This document shows, piece by piece, positions 1 to 8,570 of a stretch of DNA of 64,000 bases (position 1 is its first letter; every line of letters starts with the position of its first letter). The stretch lies in NCBI GenBank assembly GCA_047975215.1, contig JBKEDD010000071.1:1-64000 (forward strand). The letters run 5' to 3'. A program made the position numbers and the translations under genes. Under the pieces are notes generated by a model, which searched no databases, was not told the origin of the DNA, and was given only the letters and a program-made list of their open reading frames with translations. The stretch is from JAGRMG01 sp047975215 (GTDB taxonomy: Bacteria > Pseudomonadota > Alphaproteobacteria > Rhodobacterales > Rhodobacteraceae).

Positions 1-2
1 GG

Positions 3-1289
3 TCAGGCCGCGCGGCGCTTGCCGCCACCTGCGCCGCCGCCTTTGCCGCGGCCCGGACGGCGCCGGCGCCCGCCGGGCTTGCCCGCACCGCTGCCGCCAC
101 CCGTGCCGCCACGGCGCTTGCCGCCCGGCCCCGGTTTCGCCGACGGATCCTGCGGCGTTTCCCATGGTCTTCCCGAAGCCACCGGGATCGACTGCCCCGT
201 GACCTTCTCGATCGCCTTGAGTTCGCCCATCTCGTCGGGTGCGCAGAAGGCGATGGCGGCACCGTCCCTGCCGGCCCGCGCGGTGCGCCCGATCCGGTGC
301 ACATAGGCATCGGGCACGTTGGGCAGGTCGTAGTTGTAGACATGCCTGACATCGGGAATGTCGAGTCCGCGCGCCGCCACGTCCGTGGCCACCAGTACCT
401 TGATCTCGCCGGCCCTGAAGGCGGCGATTGCGCGGTCACGCTGACCCTGGCTCTTGTTGCCGTGGATCGACGTGGTGGCGAACCCGGCCTTGTCGAGCTG
501 CTTCATCAGCTTTTCCGAGCCATGCTTGGTGCGCCCGAAGACCAGTGCGCGTTCGTCGCGATGGGTATCGAGCAGTTCGATCAGCAGGCCGGTCTTTTCT
601 GCCCGGGCGATGAAATGCACCGCCTGCGTCACCTTGTCGGCGGCCTTGCCCGGGGGCGAGACCTGCACCCGAACCGGGTTGGTCAGATAGCTTTGCGCGA
701 TCTCGTTCATCTGTTTGGGCATCGTGGCCGAGAACAGCATGGTCTGGCGTTGCGCAGGCAGCATCGCCGCGATCTTGCGCAGCGCATGAATGAAGCCAAG
801 GTCGAGCATCTGGTCGGCCTCGTCCAGCACCAGGAATTCGCAGTCGGCCAGGCTCAGCGCGCGGCGGTCCATCAGGTCGATCAGCCGCCCCGGCGTGGCA
901 ACCAGCAGATCGCTGCCCCGTTCCAGGCGCTTGATCTGGGCGTTGATCGACTGGCCGCCGACGACAAGGCCGACCCTGAGCGGCGTGCCCTCGACCAGAT
1001 CGCGCAGGCTGGCGGCGATCTGGCTGGCCAGTTCGCGGGTGGGGGCCAGCACCAGGGCGCGCACGGCGCGGCGCTCGGGCCGGCGGGCGCATTGCAGCAT
1101 CCGCGCAAGCAGCGGCAGGCCGAAGGCGGCGGTCTTGCCGGTGCCGGTCTGCGCCAGGCCCATGACGTCGCGGCCGTCCAGCGCGTGCGGGATGGCGCGG
1201 CTCTGGATCGGGGTCGGGGTGTCGATGCCCAGCGCGGCCAGCCGCGACACGAGGTGCCCGGGCAGGCCCATCATTTCGAACTCGTTCAA
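3..1289 (-). CDS. rhlE: DEAD-box ATP-dependent RNA helicase, RhlE type
   Basis: Cytoplasmic RNA helicase that unwinds short duplexes during ribosome assembly and RNA turnover. All core motifs are visible: AQTGTGKT (about residues 46-53), PTREL (84), TPGR (133), DEAD (157-160), SAT (188) and HRIGRTAR (332). The last 60 residues are a Gly/Arg/Lys-rich RNA-binding tail typical of RhlE. I start it at a TTG codon (1289) because AAAGGA lies just upstream and the protein then begins MNEFEMMGL, as RhlE proteins do. An in-frame ATG at 1433 would add 48 residues that look like translated leader. It ends two bases inside the window edge and is complete. The family is sure; the start is less so. Confidence 0.93.
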   Translation of the reverse strand: MNEFEMMGLPGHLVSRLAALGIDTPTPIQSRAIPHALDGRDVMGLAQTGTGKTAAFGLPLLARMLQCARRPERRAVRALVLAPTRELASQIAASLRDLVEGTPLRVGLVVGGQSINAQIKRLERGSDLLVATPGRLIDLMDRRALSLADCEFLVLDEADQMLDLGFIHALRKIAAMLPAQRQTMLFSATMPKQMNEIAQSYLTNPVRVQVSPPGKAADKVTQAVHFIARAEKTGLLIELLDTHRDERALVFGRTKHGSEKLMKQLDKAGFATTSIHGNKSQGQRDRAIAAFRAGEIKVLVATDVAARGLDIPDVRHVYNYDLPNVPDAYVHRIGRTARAGRDGAAIAFCAPDEMGELKAIEKVTGQSIPVASGRPWETPQDPSAKPGPGGKRRGGTGGGSGAGKPGGRRRRPGRGKGGGAGGGKRRAA

Positions 1290-1645
1290 TTCATGTCCTT
1301 TCGGACCCGCGAGGGCGCGGGCCGGGTATTCGCCGCTTGCGCGCGGCGGGGAGGCCGAACCTCGGATCCGGTGGCCGAATGCCACGGACGGACCGGTCAG
1401 GCGCCTTGGCCCCACGCGTGATCTTGGGAACACACGGGTCGCCGTCCTGCTGACCGGCCATCTGGCCCGGCGGAATTTCAGATCCGCCCCCGGTCATTCC
1501 TGCTCACGCGGCAACAAGACAACGCCCGGAACGGCACATGGCCCCCCGCGCGGGCAAAGTCAACCGTTTGTGCGGCAGATTACCCGGTGGCGGCGCCGGC
1601 AAAGGCGGGTTAGACCTGCGGGCCAGACTAGAACGGGGGCCGGAT
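1290..1645. other. Divergent intergenic region between rhlE and fur
   Basis: These 356 bases separate two divergently transcribed genes and must hold both promoters. I see no convincing coding sequence. One modest inverted repeat lies at 1469-1488 (GGCGGA, 8-base loop, TCCGCC). I could not identify a clear -35/-10 pair or a Fur-box. Confidence 0.5.
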
Positions 1646-2062
1646 ATGCCTGACACCACCATCATCGCCCGCTGCGAGGCCAAGGGCCTGCGCATGACCG
1701 GCCAGCGCCGCACCATCGCCCGTGTCCTTCAGGAGAACGAGGATCACCCGGATGTCGAAGAATTGTATGCCCGCGCCAGCGCCATCGATTCGGGCATATC
1801 CATCGCCACGGTCTATCGCACGGTGAAACTGTTCGAGGAGGCGGGCATTCTGGAGCGGCTGGAGTTCGGCGACGGGCGGGCGCGCTATGAGGATGCCGAG
1901 CGCGACCACCACGACCACCTGATCGACCTGGCCACCGGCGAGGTGATCGAATTCGTCGATGCCGAGATCGAGGCGTTGCAGGAACGCATCGCCACCAAAC
2001 TCGGCTATGAGTTGCGCGGCCACCGGCTGGAACTATACGGGGTCAGGTGGCGCGAGAGCTAG
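1646..2062 (+). CDS. fur: Fur-family metal-responsive regulator (Fur/Mur type)
   Basis: A 138-residue DNA-binding repressor of the Fur superfamily that senses iron or manganese. The winged-helix segment (about residues 14-75, with ISIATVYRTVKLF as recognition region) is followed by the metal/dimerisation domain with HHDHLID at 88-94. The CxxC pairs that hold structural zinc in E. coli Fur are absent: the position after HLI reads DLATGE. That pattern fits the alphaproteobacterial Fur that often acts as a manganese regulator (Mur); it does not resemble Irr. I start at ATG 1646 (MPDTTIIARCEAKG), preceded by a G-rich ribosome site; the upstream in-frame extension is low-complexity. Which metal it senses cannot be read from the sequence. 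Confidence 0.88.
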   Translation: MPDTTIIARCEAKGLRMTGQRRTIARVLQENEDHPDVEELYARASAIDSGISIATVYRTVKLFEEAGILERLEFGDGRARYEDAERDHHDHLIDLATGEVIEFVDAEIEALQERIATKLGYELRGHRLELYGVRWRES

Positions 2063-2131
2063 GCCGTTCCTGCGCCGGCGGGGGCGGCGCGCCGCGCACC
2101 CGAGCGGGCGCCGGGCACGGCGGCCACCGTT

Positions 2132-2163
2132 GGCTTTGAGTATTTGCGACCAGAAAGAAGCGG
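2132..2163. repeat. Dispersed intergenic repeat, copy 1
   Basis: A 32-base element beginning GGCTTTGAGTATTTGCGACC and ending AGAAAGAAGCGG. Positions 34066-34097 carry the same element with a single difference (TATTTGCGAC here, TATTTTCGAC there). A related form is seen in reverse orientation near 22041-22060. It lies in the gap between fur and the desaturase gene and has no coding role I can see. Confidence 0.75.
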
Positions 2164-2264
2164 CATGGGGCGGGCCACGAGCGCCCGGGTTTCGCCGAAA
2201 TGGCGCCGGTCCGGGCCGGATACGCCGCAGAACCGTGCCGCGCGGGGGAATTTCCGCATCCCGC

Positions 2265-2292
2265 TTGCCGTTGCGTCGTATCCGTATATTCT
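2265..2292 (+). promoter_or_regulatory. Possible sigma-70 promoter for the desaturase gene
   Basis: TTGCCG at 2265-2270 followed 16 bases later by TATTCT at 2287-2292 (or TATATT at 2285 with a 14-base spacer), about 40 bases before the proposed start codon. This AT-rich patch stands out in a GC-rich gap. It is a pattern match only. Confidence 0.3.
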
Positions 2293-2333
2293 GAATGCGA
2301 AATGTCGCGGAACGCATGTCTTTCGGGAACGCC

Positions 2334-3329
2334 ATGGATCTGAGAGCCTATACCCGTCGGTTCACCGAAAGGGACAACCGTCTGGCCGGACTCAGCTATG
2401 GCGCGACCTTTGCTGTCTATTTCGGCTCGCTCTGGCTGGCGGTTGCCCATGCGCAGCTTTGGTACGTGCTGATCCCCGCCGGCATCGCGCATGCCGTTTC
2501 GGCGGTGCGCCTTTATGTGCTGCAACATGATTGCGGCCATCACTCGCTGTTCGAGACCCGATTGCAGAACGAGGTGGCGGGCCATGTGCTGTCGCCGTTC
2601 ACCTTCGCCCCCTTCGAGGTGATGAAGCAGAATCACAACCTGCATCATGCCAATGTCGGCAACCTGGCGCATCGCGAAACCGGCGAGATCCACACCATGA
2701 CCCTGCGCGAATGGAACGCCGCCGGATTCTGGCGGCGTCTGCAGTACCGGCTTTACCGCAACCCGTTCGTGCTGATTCCGGCGGGGGCGCTGTTTACCTA
2801 TTTCATCCGCTACCGCTGGCCCAAGAACACCATGCGATTCGGGCCCGGAGCGGTGCTGGCGCACAATCTGGCGATCGCGGGCTATCTGAGCGTGTTGTGG
2901 TATCTGGCCGGCATGGCCGGCGTCGCGATCTGGCTGGGATTTTCGTTGCTGGGCGGCATGCTGGGCGTGTTCCTGGTATATCTGCAGCACAATTTCGAGG
3001 ATACCTACTGGAACCGCCGCCCAGACCTGGACCCGCAGGCGGCCGCGCTTCAGGGTTCGTCGGCCCTGGCTTTCGGCTGGTGGTTCGATACGGCGGTGGC
3101 CTGCATCACGCTGCACGACATTCACCATTTCAATGCCCGCATACCGTCTTACCGGCTGCGCAAGTGCCATTACGGCCTGCCGGCCGAACATGCACCCCGC
3201 CGTATCGGATTCCGCGAGGCGGTGGCGGCGCTGAACCTCAAGCTCTGGGACGAGGAGGCCGGCCGGCTGGTGGCGTTTCCGAAGGCCGCCCCGCGAGCGA
3301 TGCGCGCAACGGCGCCGGGCACGGGCTGA
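2334..3329 (+). CDS. Membrane fatty acid desaturase (acyl-lipid type)
   Basis: Integral membrane di-iron enzyme that introduces a double bond into fatty acyl chains. The three histidine boxes of the family are present: HDCGHH (residues 65-70), HNLHH (101-105) and HDIHH (261-265), spaced around hydrophobic segments at roughly 20-60, 140-160 and 175-220. The length of 331 residues is normal for acyl-lipid delta-12/omega-type desaturases; regiospecificity cannot be told. I chose ATG 2334, with GGGAAC upstream; ATG 2316 (13th codon... six codons upstream) is a possible alternative. It stands alone, with its own upstream gap, and may be temperature- or stress-controlled, but nothing in the sequence proves this. 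Confidence 0.88.
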   Translation: MDLRAYTRRFTERDNRLAGLSYGATFAVYFGSLWLAVAHAQLWYVLIPAGIAHAVSAVRLYVLQHDCGHHSLFETRLQNEVAGHVLSPFTFAPFEVMKQNHNLHHANVGNLAHRETGEIHTMTLREWNAAGFWRRLQYRLYRNPFVLIPAGALFTYFIRYRWPKNTMRFGPGAVLAHNLAIAGYLSVLWYLAGMAGVAIWLGFSLLGGMLGVFLVYLQHNFEDTYWNRRPDLDPQAAALQGSSALAFGWWFDTAVACITLHDIHHFNARIPSYRLRKCHYGLPAEHAPRRIGFREAVAALNLKLWDEEAGRLVAFPKAAPRAMRATAPGTG

Positions 3330-3417
3330 GGCGCCCAACGCGGAAAGGGGCACGAGCGGCAGCACATTCGGCCCGGCTGCGAGGTCGGCCACAGCCAATT
3401 CGGGAAAGGAATTGCAC

Positions 3418-4020
3418 ATGACATTGTTGAACAGGGTCCGCGGAGTGGGGGCATCGCTTGGGCGGACCCTGCAGGAGCACGGTATCGTAACGGCCGAAGA
3501 TCTCGCCGCGCAATCGCCGCAGGCTTTGACCAGGGTGCCGGGGATCGGCGCTGCCCGGGCGCCGGCGCTTATCGCGGCGGCAAAGGCGCTGCTGGTGCCC
3601 GCCCCGGCGAAGCCTGCCGCGGTTCGCGCCAAGCCACCGGCCCGTCCCCGTCCGGCGCGCCCGGTCGCGGCCAAACCCGTGGCGCAGGGTGAGACCCGGG
3701 ATGGAACGGCCGCGGGCGAAGACGAAGCACTTGCCAAGGCCCGCAAGAAGGAAAAGGCCGGCAAGAAGGCGCAGGCGGCCGCCGAGCGGGCCGAGGCGCT
3801 GGGCAAGAAGATCGAGAAGGCCCGGAAGAAGGCCGCGAGAAAGGCGAAGAAGGCCAAGCAAAAGGAGAAGGAAAAGCGGGCCAAGGCCAAGGAAAAGGCA
3901 AAGCAGAAGGCCCTTGCGAAAGCCGAGGCCAAGGCGCAGAAGAAACGCGACAAGGACATGAAGAAAGCCGCGCGAGAAAAGGCGGGCGACAAGAAAAAGA
4001 CGGGCGACAAGAAGAAGTGA
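3418..4020 (+). CDS. Helix-hairpin-helix protein with lysine-rich histone-like tail
   Basis: A 200-residue protein in two parts. Residues 1-60 form a helix-hairpin-helix-like DNA-binding fold (GVGASLGRTLQEHGI ... VPGIGAARAPALI, with the GxG hairpins). A Pro/Ala linker (about 62-95) leads to a tail of some 95 residues made almost only of Lys, Ala, Glu and Arg, probably one long basic helix and resembling histone H1-like bacterial proteins. It likely binds nucleic acid non-specifically. GGAAAGGA lies 8 bases before ATG 3418, which decides this start over a TTG six bases upstream. The family has no assigned function that I know. The tail is low-complexity, so similarity hits to it would be weak evidence. 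Confidence 0.72.
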   Translation: MTLLNRVRGVGASLGRTLQEHGIVTAEDLAAQSPQALTRVPGIGAARAPALIAAAKALLVPAPAKPAAVRAKPPARPRPARPVAAKPVAQGETRDGTAAGEDEALAKARKKEKAGKKAQAAAERAEALGKKIEKARKKAARKAKKAKQKEKEKRAKAKEKAKQKALAKAEAKAQKKRDKDMKKAAREKAGDKKKTGDKKK

Positions 4021-4073
4021 TGGCCCTCAACCGGCGCTGATCCGGCCCTCCTGGCGCGAGCGCGGCGCGGGGT

Positions 4074-5366
4074 TCAGACCAGAACGCCGTCCGCGCCCAG
4101 GGTCAGCCGCCCGCCCAGCCAGGGTGCCAGAACCCCGGGCAGCGTCACCGACCCGTCGCCGTTCTGGCCGTTCTCAAGCACGGCGATAAGGCAGCGGCCT
4201 ACCGCAAGGCCCGATCCGTTCAGCGTGTGCACGAATTCCGGCCTGGCGCCGCCCTCGGGGCGGAAGCGCGCGTTCATGCGCCGCGCCTGGAAATCGCCGC
4301 AGGTCGAAACCGAACTGATCTCGCGCCAGGCGTTCTGCCCCGGCAGCCAGGCTTCGATGTCGTAGGTACGGCGCGCCCCGAACCCCATGTCGCCTGTACA
4401 CAGGATGACGGTGCGATAGGGGATGCCCAGCTTCTCCAGAATCCCCTCGGCGCAGCGCAACATGCGCTGCTGTTCCTCGTCGCTCTCCTCGGGCCGCGTG
4501 ACCGACACCATCTCGACCTTCTCGAACTGGTGCTGGCGCAGCATCCCGCGCGTATCCTTGCCCGCGCTGCCGGCCTCGGAACGGAAGCACAGCGAATGCG
4601 CGCAATAGCGGCGCGGCAGGTAGCTTTCCTCGACGATCGTGTCATTGACGATGTTGGTCAGGGTGACTTCGGAAGTCGGTATCAGCCACCAGCCGTTGGT
4701 GGTCTCGTAGCTGTCCTCGCCGAACTTCGGCAGTTGCCCGGTACCGTACATCATCTCGGGGCGCACCATGACCGGGCCGTTGACCTCGCTCAGCCCGTTC
4801 TCGCCCGTGTGCGTGTCCAGCATGAACTGCGCCAGCGCCCGGTGGATCCGCGCCACGGCGCCCGACAGCAGCACGAACCGCGCCCCCGAAAGCCTGGCGG
4901 CGGTCTCGAAATCCATGCCCGGCCTGACGGCTGCGATCTCGAAATGTTCGACCGGAGTGAAATCGAACACCCGTGGCGTGCCCCAGTTGCGTATCTCGAC
5001 ATTGTCGGCCTCGTCCTTGCCGTCCGGCACATCCGCTGCGGGCAGGTTGGGCAGCCAGGACAGTTTTTCCGCCAGTTGCGCATCGAGGTCCTTCGCCTCG
5101 GCCTGCAGGGCCGCGACCTCGGCCTTCTTGGCGGCGACCAGCGCGCGCAGGCGTTCGAATTCGGCATCGTCTCCGCGCGCCCGGGCGGCGCCGACCTCCT
5201 TGCTGGCGCGGTTCTGTTCGGCCTGTGCCGCCTCGGCCGCCTGGATACGGGCGCGGCGGGTTTCGTCCAGTGCCAGGATTTCCGCCGATACCGAAGCCGC
5301 GCCCCGCCGCGCCAGCGCGGCATCGAAGGCGGCGGGATTTTCGCGAATGGCGCGGATATCGTGCAT
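4074..5366 (-). CDS. serS: Serine--tRNA ligase
   Basis: Class II aminoacyl-tRNA synthetase that charges tRNA-Ser (and tRNA-Sec where present). The 430-residue protein begins MHDIRAIRENP and has the N-terminal tRNA-binding coiled-coil arm (about residues 25-105, rich in Ala, Glu, Arg, Lys). The catalytic core shows motif 2 (FRSEAGSAGKDTRGM, then HQFEKVE) and motif 3 (GSGLAVGRCLIAVLEN near the C-terminus), plus the TSEVTLTN serine/ATP region. GAGGACAG precedes ATG 5366. It is divergent from yajC and convergent with the upstream histone-like gene. Nothing unusual was seen. Confidence 0.97.
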   Translation of the reverse strand: MHDIRAIRENPAAFDAALARRGAASVSAEILALDETRRARIQAAEAAQAEQNRASKEVGAARARGDDAEFERLRALVAAKKAEVAALQAEAKDLDAQLAEKLSWLPNLPAADVPDGKDEADNVEIRNWGTPRVFDFTPVEHFEIAAVRPGMDFETAARLSGARFVLLSGAVARIHRALAQFMLDTHTGENGLSEVNGPVMVRPEMMYGTGQLPKFGEDSYETTNGWWLIPTSEVTLTNIVNDTIVEESYLPRRYCAHSLCFRSEAGSAGKDTRGMLRQHQFEKVEMVSVTRPEESDEEQQRMLRCAEGILEKLGIPYRTVILCTGDMGFGARRTYDIEAWLPGQNAWREISSVSTCGDFQARRMNARFRPEGGARPEFVHTLNGSGLAVGRCLIAVLENGQNGDGSVTLPGVLAPWLGGRLTLGADGVLV

Positions 5367-5619
5367 GGGGCTGTCCTCGGGCGGTGAATCGGTTTGTGGC
5401 GTTATGCCCCAAGCCGCGGGCCGGGGGTAGGGTGGGTTTTCATGCCCCGCGGCGCGGGTGGCACCACCTGCCGGCACTTGCCCGGGACCGCCGCGTTTTG
5501 CGAACCGAACATGGGCCCGCGCCGCCTTGCAATGCCTGCCGACTGCGCATAGGTTGCCGCCGCAATCCGCGGGCAGCCCCCGCCGCACTGACACGCCGCA
5601 ATGATACAAGGAAAATCCC

Positions 5620-5904
5620 ATGGACGTTGGCGCCTTCGGCCAGTTTCTCCCGCTCATCCTGATCTTCGCCATCATGTATTTCCTGCTGATCCGCCCGCAG
5701 CAGAAGAAGGTCAAGGAACACAAGGCAATGGTGGATGCGCTGCGCCGGGGCGATCAGGTCATCACTCAGGGCGGCATCATCGGCAAGGTCGCGAAGGTCA
5801 AGGACGATGGCGAGGTCGAGGTCGAGATCGCCGAGGGCGTCAAGGTGCGCGTCGTCAAGTCCACCGTCGCGCAGGTGCTGAACAAGACCGAACCGGCCAA
5901 GTGA
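5620..5904 (+). CDS. yajC: Preprotein translocase accessory subunit YajC
   Basis: A 94-residue single-span inner-membrane protein that associates with SecDF-YidC and SecYEG. One N-terminal membrane helix (about residues 7-25, QFLPLILIFAIMYFLLI) is followed by the family signature IRPQQKKVKEHKAM and a small beta-rich cytoplasmic domain. AAGGAAAA lies 6 bases before the start. It is the first gene of the yajC-secD-secF run; the 34-base gap to secD shows no terminator. Confidence 0.97.
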   Translation: MDVGAFGQFLPLILIFAIMYFLLIRPQQKKVKEHKAMVDALRRGDQVITQGGIIGKVAKVKDDGEVEVEIAEGVKVRVVKSTVAQVLNKTEPAK

Positions 5905-5938
5905 GCTTTCCTGCGTAACCTATTCACAAGGCAGGTTA

Positions 5939-7600
5939 ATGCTGAACTTTGATCCATGGAAGCGGGTGCTGATCTGGCTGATCTGCGCAGCCGGAATCCT
6001 CTTGGCCCTGCCCAACGCGTTCTACACCCGTGTCGAGCAGAGCAACGACGCGAAGGCCGCGATCGAAAAGACCGGCGAAACGCCGGCCCTGCTGGCGCAG
6101 GCGGGGCAATGGCCGTCCTGGCTGCCCTCGGGGCTGGTCAATCTCGGGCTGGATCTGCGCGGCGGCGCGCATCTTCTGGCCGAGGTGAAGGTCGGCGATG
6201 TCTATGCCGCGCGGATGGAGGCGATGTGGCCCGAGTTGCGCGATGCGCTGCGCGACGAACGCGACAGTGTCGGCACCATCCGCAAGCAACCCTCGGCGCG
6301 GGACAAGATTCGCATCCGCATCGGCGACCCCGCCGGCATGGACGACGCGTTGCGCATCGTGCGCGGTCTTGCCCGTCCGGTGCAGACGCTGACGGGGGCG
6401 GGCGCCACCGACATCGAGGCAAACGCCGAGGGCGATGTTCTGGTCGTCACCTTGTCGGATGCCGAAAAGGCCGCATCCGACGACCGCACCGTGCGCCAGG
6501 CGCTCGAGATCGTGCGCCGCCGCATCGACGAGGTCGGCACCCGTGAACCGACGATCCAGCGCCAGGGCAGCGACCGCATACTGATCCAGGTGCCGGGCAT
6601 CGGCAGCGCGGCCGAACTCAAGGCCATTATCGGCACCACCGCGCGGCTTACCTTCAATCCGGTCGTTGGCCGCGGCAGCGACCCGGACGCGCCCGCCGGC
6701 ACCGGCAACAAGGTGATTCCGTCGCTGGACGAACCGGGCCTCTACTACACGGTCGAGGCCGCTCCGGTCGTCACGGGCGAAGAACTGGTCGATGCCCAGC
6801 CGTCTTTCGACCAGAACGGCCGCCCAGCGGTCAGTTTCCGATTCAACACGGCCGGGGCGCGCCGGTTCGGCGACTACACGCTGGAGAACATCGGCAGCCC
6901 CTTCGCCATCGTTCTGGATGACGAGGTGGTCAGCGCGCCGGTTATCCAGAGCCACATCCCGGGCGGCTCCGGAATCATCACCGGCCGCTTCACCATCGAG
7001 GAAAGCACGCATCTCGCGGTGCTGCTGCGCGCCGGGGCGCTGCCGGCGGGGCTGGATTTCCTGGAAGAGCGCACCATCGGCCCGGAACTGGGCCAGGACA
7101 GCATCGACGCCGGTAAGATCGCCACCGTGGTTGCCTTTGGCGCCGTTCTGATCTTCATGGCGCTGGCCTATGGCCTGTTCGGTCTGTTCGCGAATATCGC
7201 GCTGGCGTTGAACATCGCGCTGATCTTCGGGATGCTGTCGCTGATCGGCGCAACGCTGACGCTGCCCGGCATCGCCGGGATAGTGCTGACGGTCGGCATG
7301 GCGGTGGATGCCAACGTGCTGGTGTTCGAACGTATCCGCGAGGAACTGAAGACCGCCCGCGGACCCAGCCGAGCCATCGAACTGGGCTATGAAAAGGCGT
7401 TGTCGGCCATTCTCGACGCCAACATCACGACGCTGATCACGGCGGTGATCCTGTTCGCGATGGGGTCCGGCCCGGTGCGCGGCTTTGCCATCACGCTGGG
7501 CCTGGGCATCGTCACCTCGGTCTTTACCGCGATCTTCGTCACGCGGCTGATGATCGCGATCTGGTTCGACCGCCGCCGCCCCAAGACCATCGAGGTATGA
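5939..7600 (+). CDS. secD: Protein translocase subunit SecD
   Basis: Inner-membrane RND-family subunit that uses the proton gradient to pull secreted proteins across the membrane late in Sec export. The protein has 553 residues: one N-terminal membrane helix (about 8-28), a large periplasmic P1 domain starting with the DLRGGAHLL motif, then five C-terminal helices with the conserved VGMAVDANVLVFERIREE segment. The start has a modest AGG ribosome site. Its stop is followed after one base by secF, so the two are translated together. Length and motifs are normal. Confidence 0.98.
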   Translation: MLNFDPWKRVLIWLICAAGILLALPNAFYTRVEQSNDAKAAIEKTGETPALLAQAGQWPSWLPSGLVNLGLDLRGGAHLLAEVKVGDVYAARMEAMWPELRDALRDERDSVGTIRKQPSARDKIRIRIGDPAGMDDALRIVRGLARPVQTLTGAGATDIEANAEGDVLVVTLSDAEKAASDDRTVRQALEIVRRRIDEVGTREPTIQRQGSDRILIQVPGIGSAAELKAIIGTTARLTFNPVVGRGSDPDAPAGTGNKVIPSLDEPGLYYTVEAAPVVTGEELVDAQPSFDQNGRPAVSFRFNTAGARRFGDYTLENIGSPFAIVLDDEVVSAPVIQSHIPGGSGIITGRFTIEESTHLAVLLRAGALPAGLDFLEERTIGPELGQDSIDAGKIATVVAFGAVLIFMALAYGLFGLFANIALALNIALIFGMLSLIGATLTLPGIAGIVLTVGMAVDANVLVFERIREELKTARGPSRAIELGYEKALSAILDANITTLITAVILFAMGSGPVRGFAITLGLGIVTSVFTAIFVTRLMIAIWFDRRRPKTIEV

Positions 7601-7601
7601 C

Positions 7602-8570
7602 ATGAGATTGCGGCTTGTTCCCCAGGAAACCTCGTTCGACTTCTTCAAACGCTGGAAGACGTGGCTGGGTATTTCCGGCTTGATGCTGCTTCTGGCATTG
7701 GTGTCCTTCGGGTTGCGCGGGCTGAACTACGGGATCGACTTCCGCGGCGGCACGACGATCCGGACCGAAAGCGCGCAGGCCGTGGATGTCGGCGCCTACC
7801 GCGATGCCCTCGCGCCGCTGGGTCTGGGCGACGTGCTGATCACCGAAGTCTTCGACCCCACGTTCGGCCCCGATCAGAACGTGTCGATGATCCGCATCGG
7901 TGCGCAGGACGGCGAAGAGGCGATCACCGCCAACGTGATCGCGCAGGTGGAAGACGCGCTGAAGGCTGCCGCCCCGGACATCAGGTTCATTTCGGTCGAA
8001 TCGGTGGGGCCGAAAGTGTCGGGCGAACTGGTGCAAACGGCGGTTCTGGCGGTGCTGCTGTCGATCGCGGCGGTGCTGGTCTATATCTGGCTGCGCTTCG
8101 AATGGCAGTTCGCGCTGGGCGCGGTGCTGTCGCTGGTGCATGATGTGGTGCTGACCATCGGGGTGTTCTCGGAATTGCAGATCAAGTTTGACCTGGCGAT
8201 CATCGCGGCGCTTCTGACCATCGTCGGCTATTCGCTGAACGATACCGTGGTGGTGTTCGACCGGGTGCGGGAAAACCTGCGCAAGTACAAGCAGAAACCT
8301 CTCAAGGAGGTGCTGAACCTGTCGATCAACGAAACCCTGTCGCGCACCATGATGACCTCGGTCACGACGCTGATCGCGCTGCTGGCACTGTATGTCCTGG
8401 GCGGTGACGTGATCCGCGGGTTTGTCTTTGCGATGATCTGGGGCATCTTCGTGGGTACCTATTCCTCGATCTTCATCGCCTCGGCGATCCTTCTTTATCT
8501 CGGTGTCAAACGGGACTGGTCCAAGCCCGACAACACCGCGGGAAACCAGTTCGCCAACGTAGATGCCTGA
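7602..8570 (+). CDS. secF: Protein translocase subunit SecF
   Basis: Partner of SecD in the SecDF export motor. The 322-residue protein has an N-terminal helix (about 20-40), a periplasmic domain opening with GIDFRGGTTI, and five C-terminal helices including the conserved GYSLNDTVVVFDRVREN stretch. It starts one base after the secD stop codon. Its last eight bases overlap the start of the downstream permease gene, suggesting the transcript continues. Confidence 0.98.
   Translation: MRLRLVPQETSFDFFKRWKTWLGISGLMLLLALVSFGLRGLNYGIDFRGGTTIRTESAQAVDVGAYRDALAPLGLGDVLITEVFDPTFGPDQNVSMIRIGAQDGEEAITANVIAQVEDALKAAAPDIRFISVESVGPKVSGELVQTAVLAVLLSIAAVLVYIWLRFEWQFALGAVLSLVHDVVLTIGVFSELQIKFDLAIIAALLTIVGYSLNDTVVVFDRVRENLRKYKQKPLKEVLNLSINETLSRTMMTSVTTLIALLALYVLGGDVIRGFVFAMIWGIFVGTYSSIFIASAILLYLGVKRDWSKPDNTAGNQFANVDA

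Noticed and set aside
297..1421. Long plus-strand open frame opposite rhlE (374 codons)
   Set aside because: It is the antisense of a clear DEAD-box helicase; its His/Gln/Arg-rich product has no recognisable domain. Such shadow frames are common in high-GC DNA.
1434..1645. Extended N-terminus for the Fur-family gene from 1538
   Set aside because: The extra 36 residues are Gly/Arg-rich and lack family similarity; ATG 1646 gives the normal Fur length and N-terminus.
2043..4010. Minus-strand 655-codon frame across the desaturase and the HhH gene
   Set aside because: The N-terminal Phe/Ala/Ser run is the antisense of lysine codons in the histone-like tail; no domain is seen.
3820..4019. Lysine-rich run as a possible tandem DNA repeat
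   Set aside because: The repeats follow from AAG/GCC codon use in a low-complexity coding tail and show no exact unit length.
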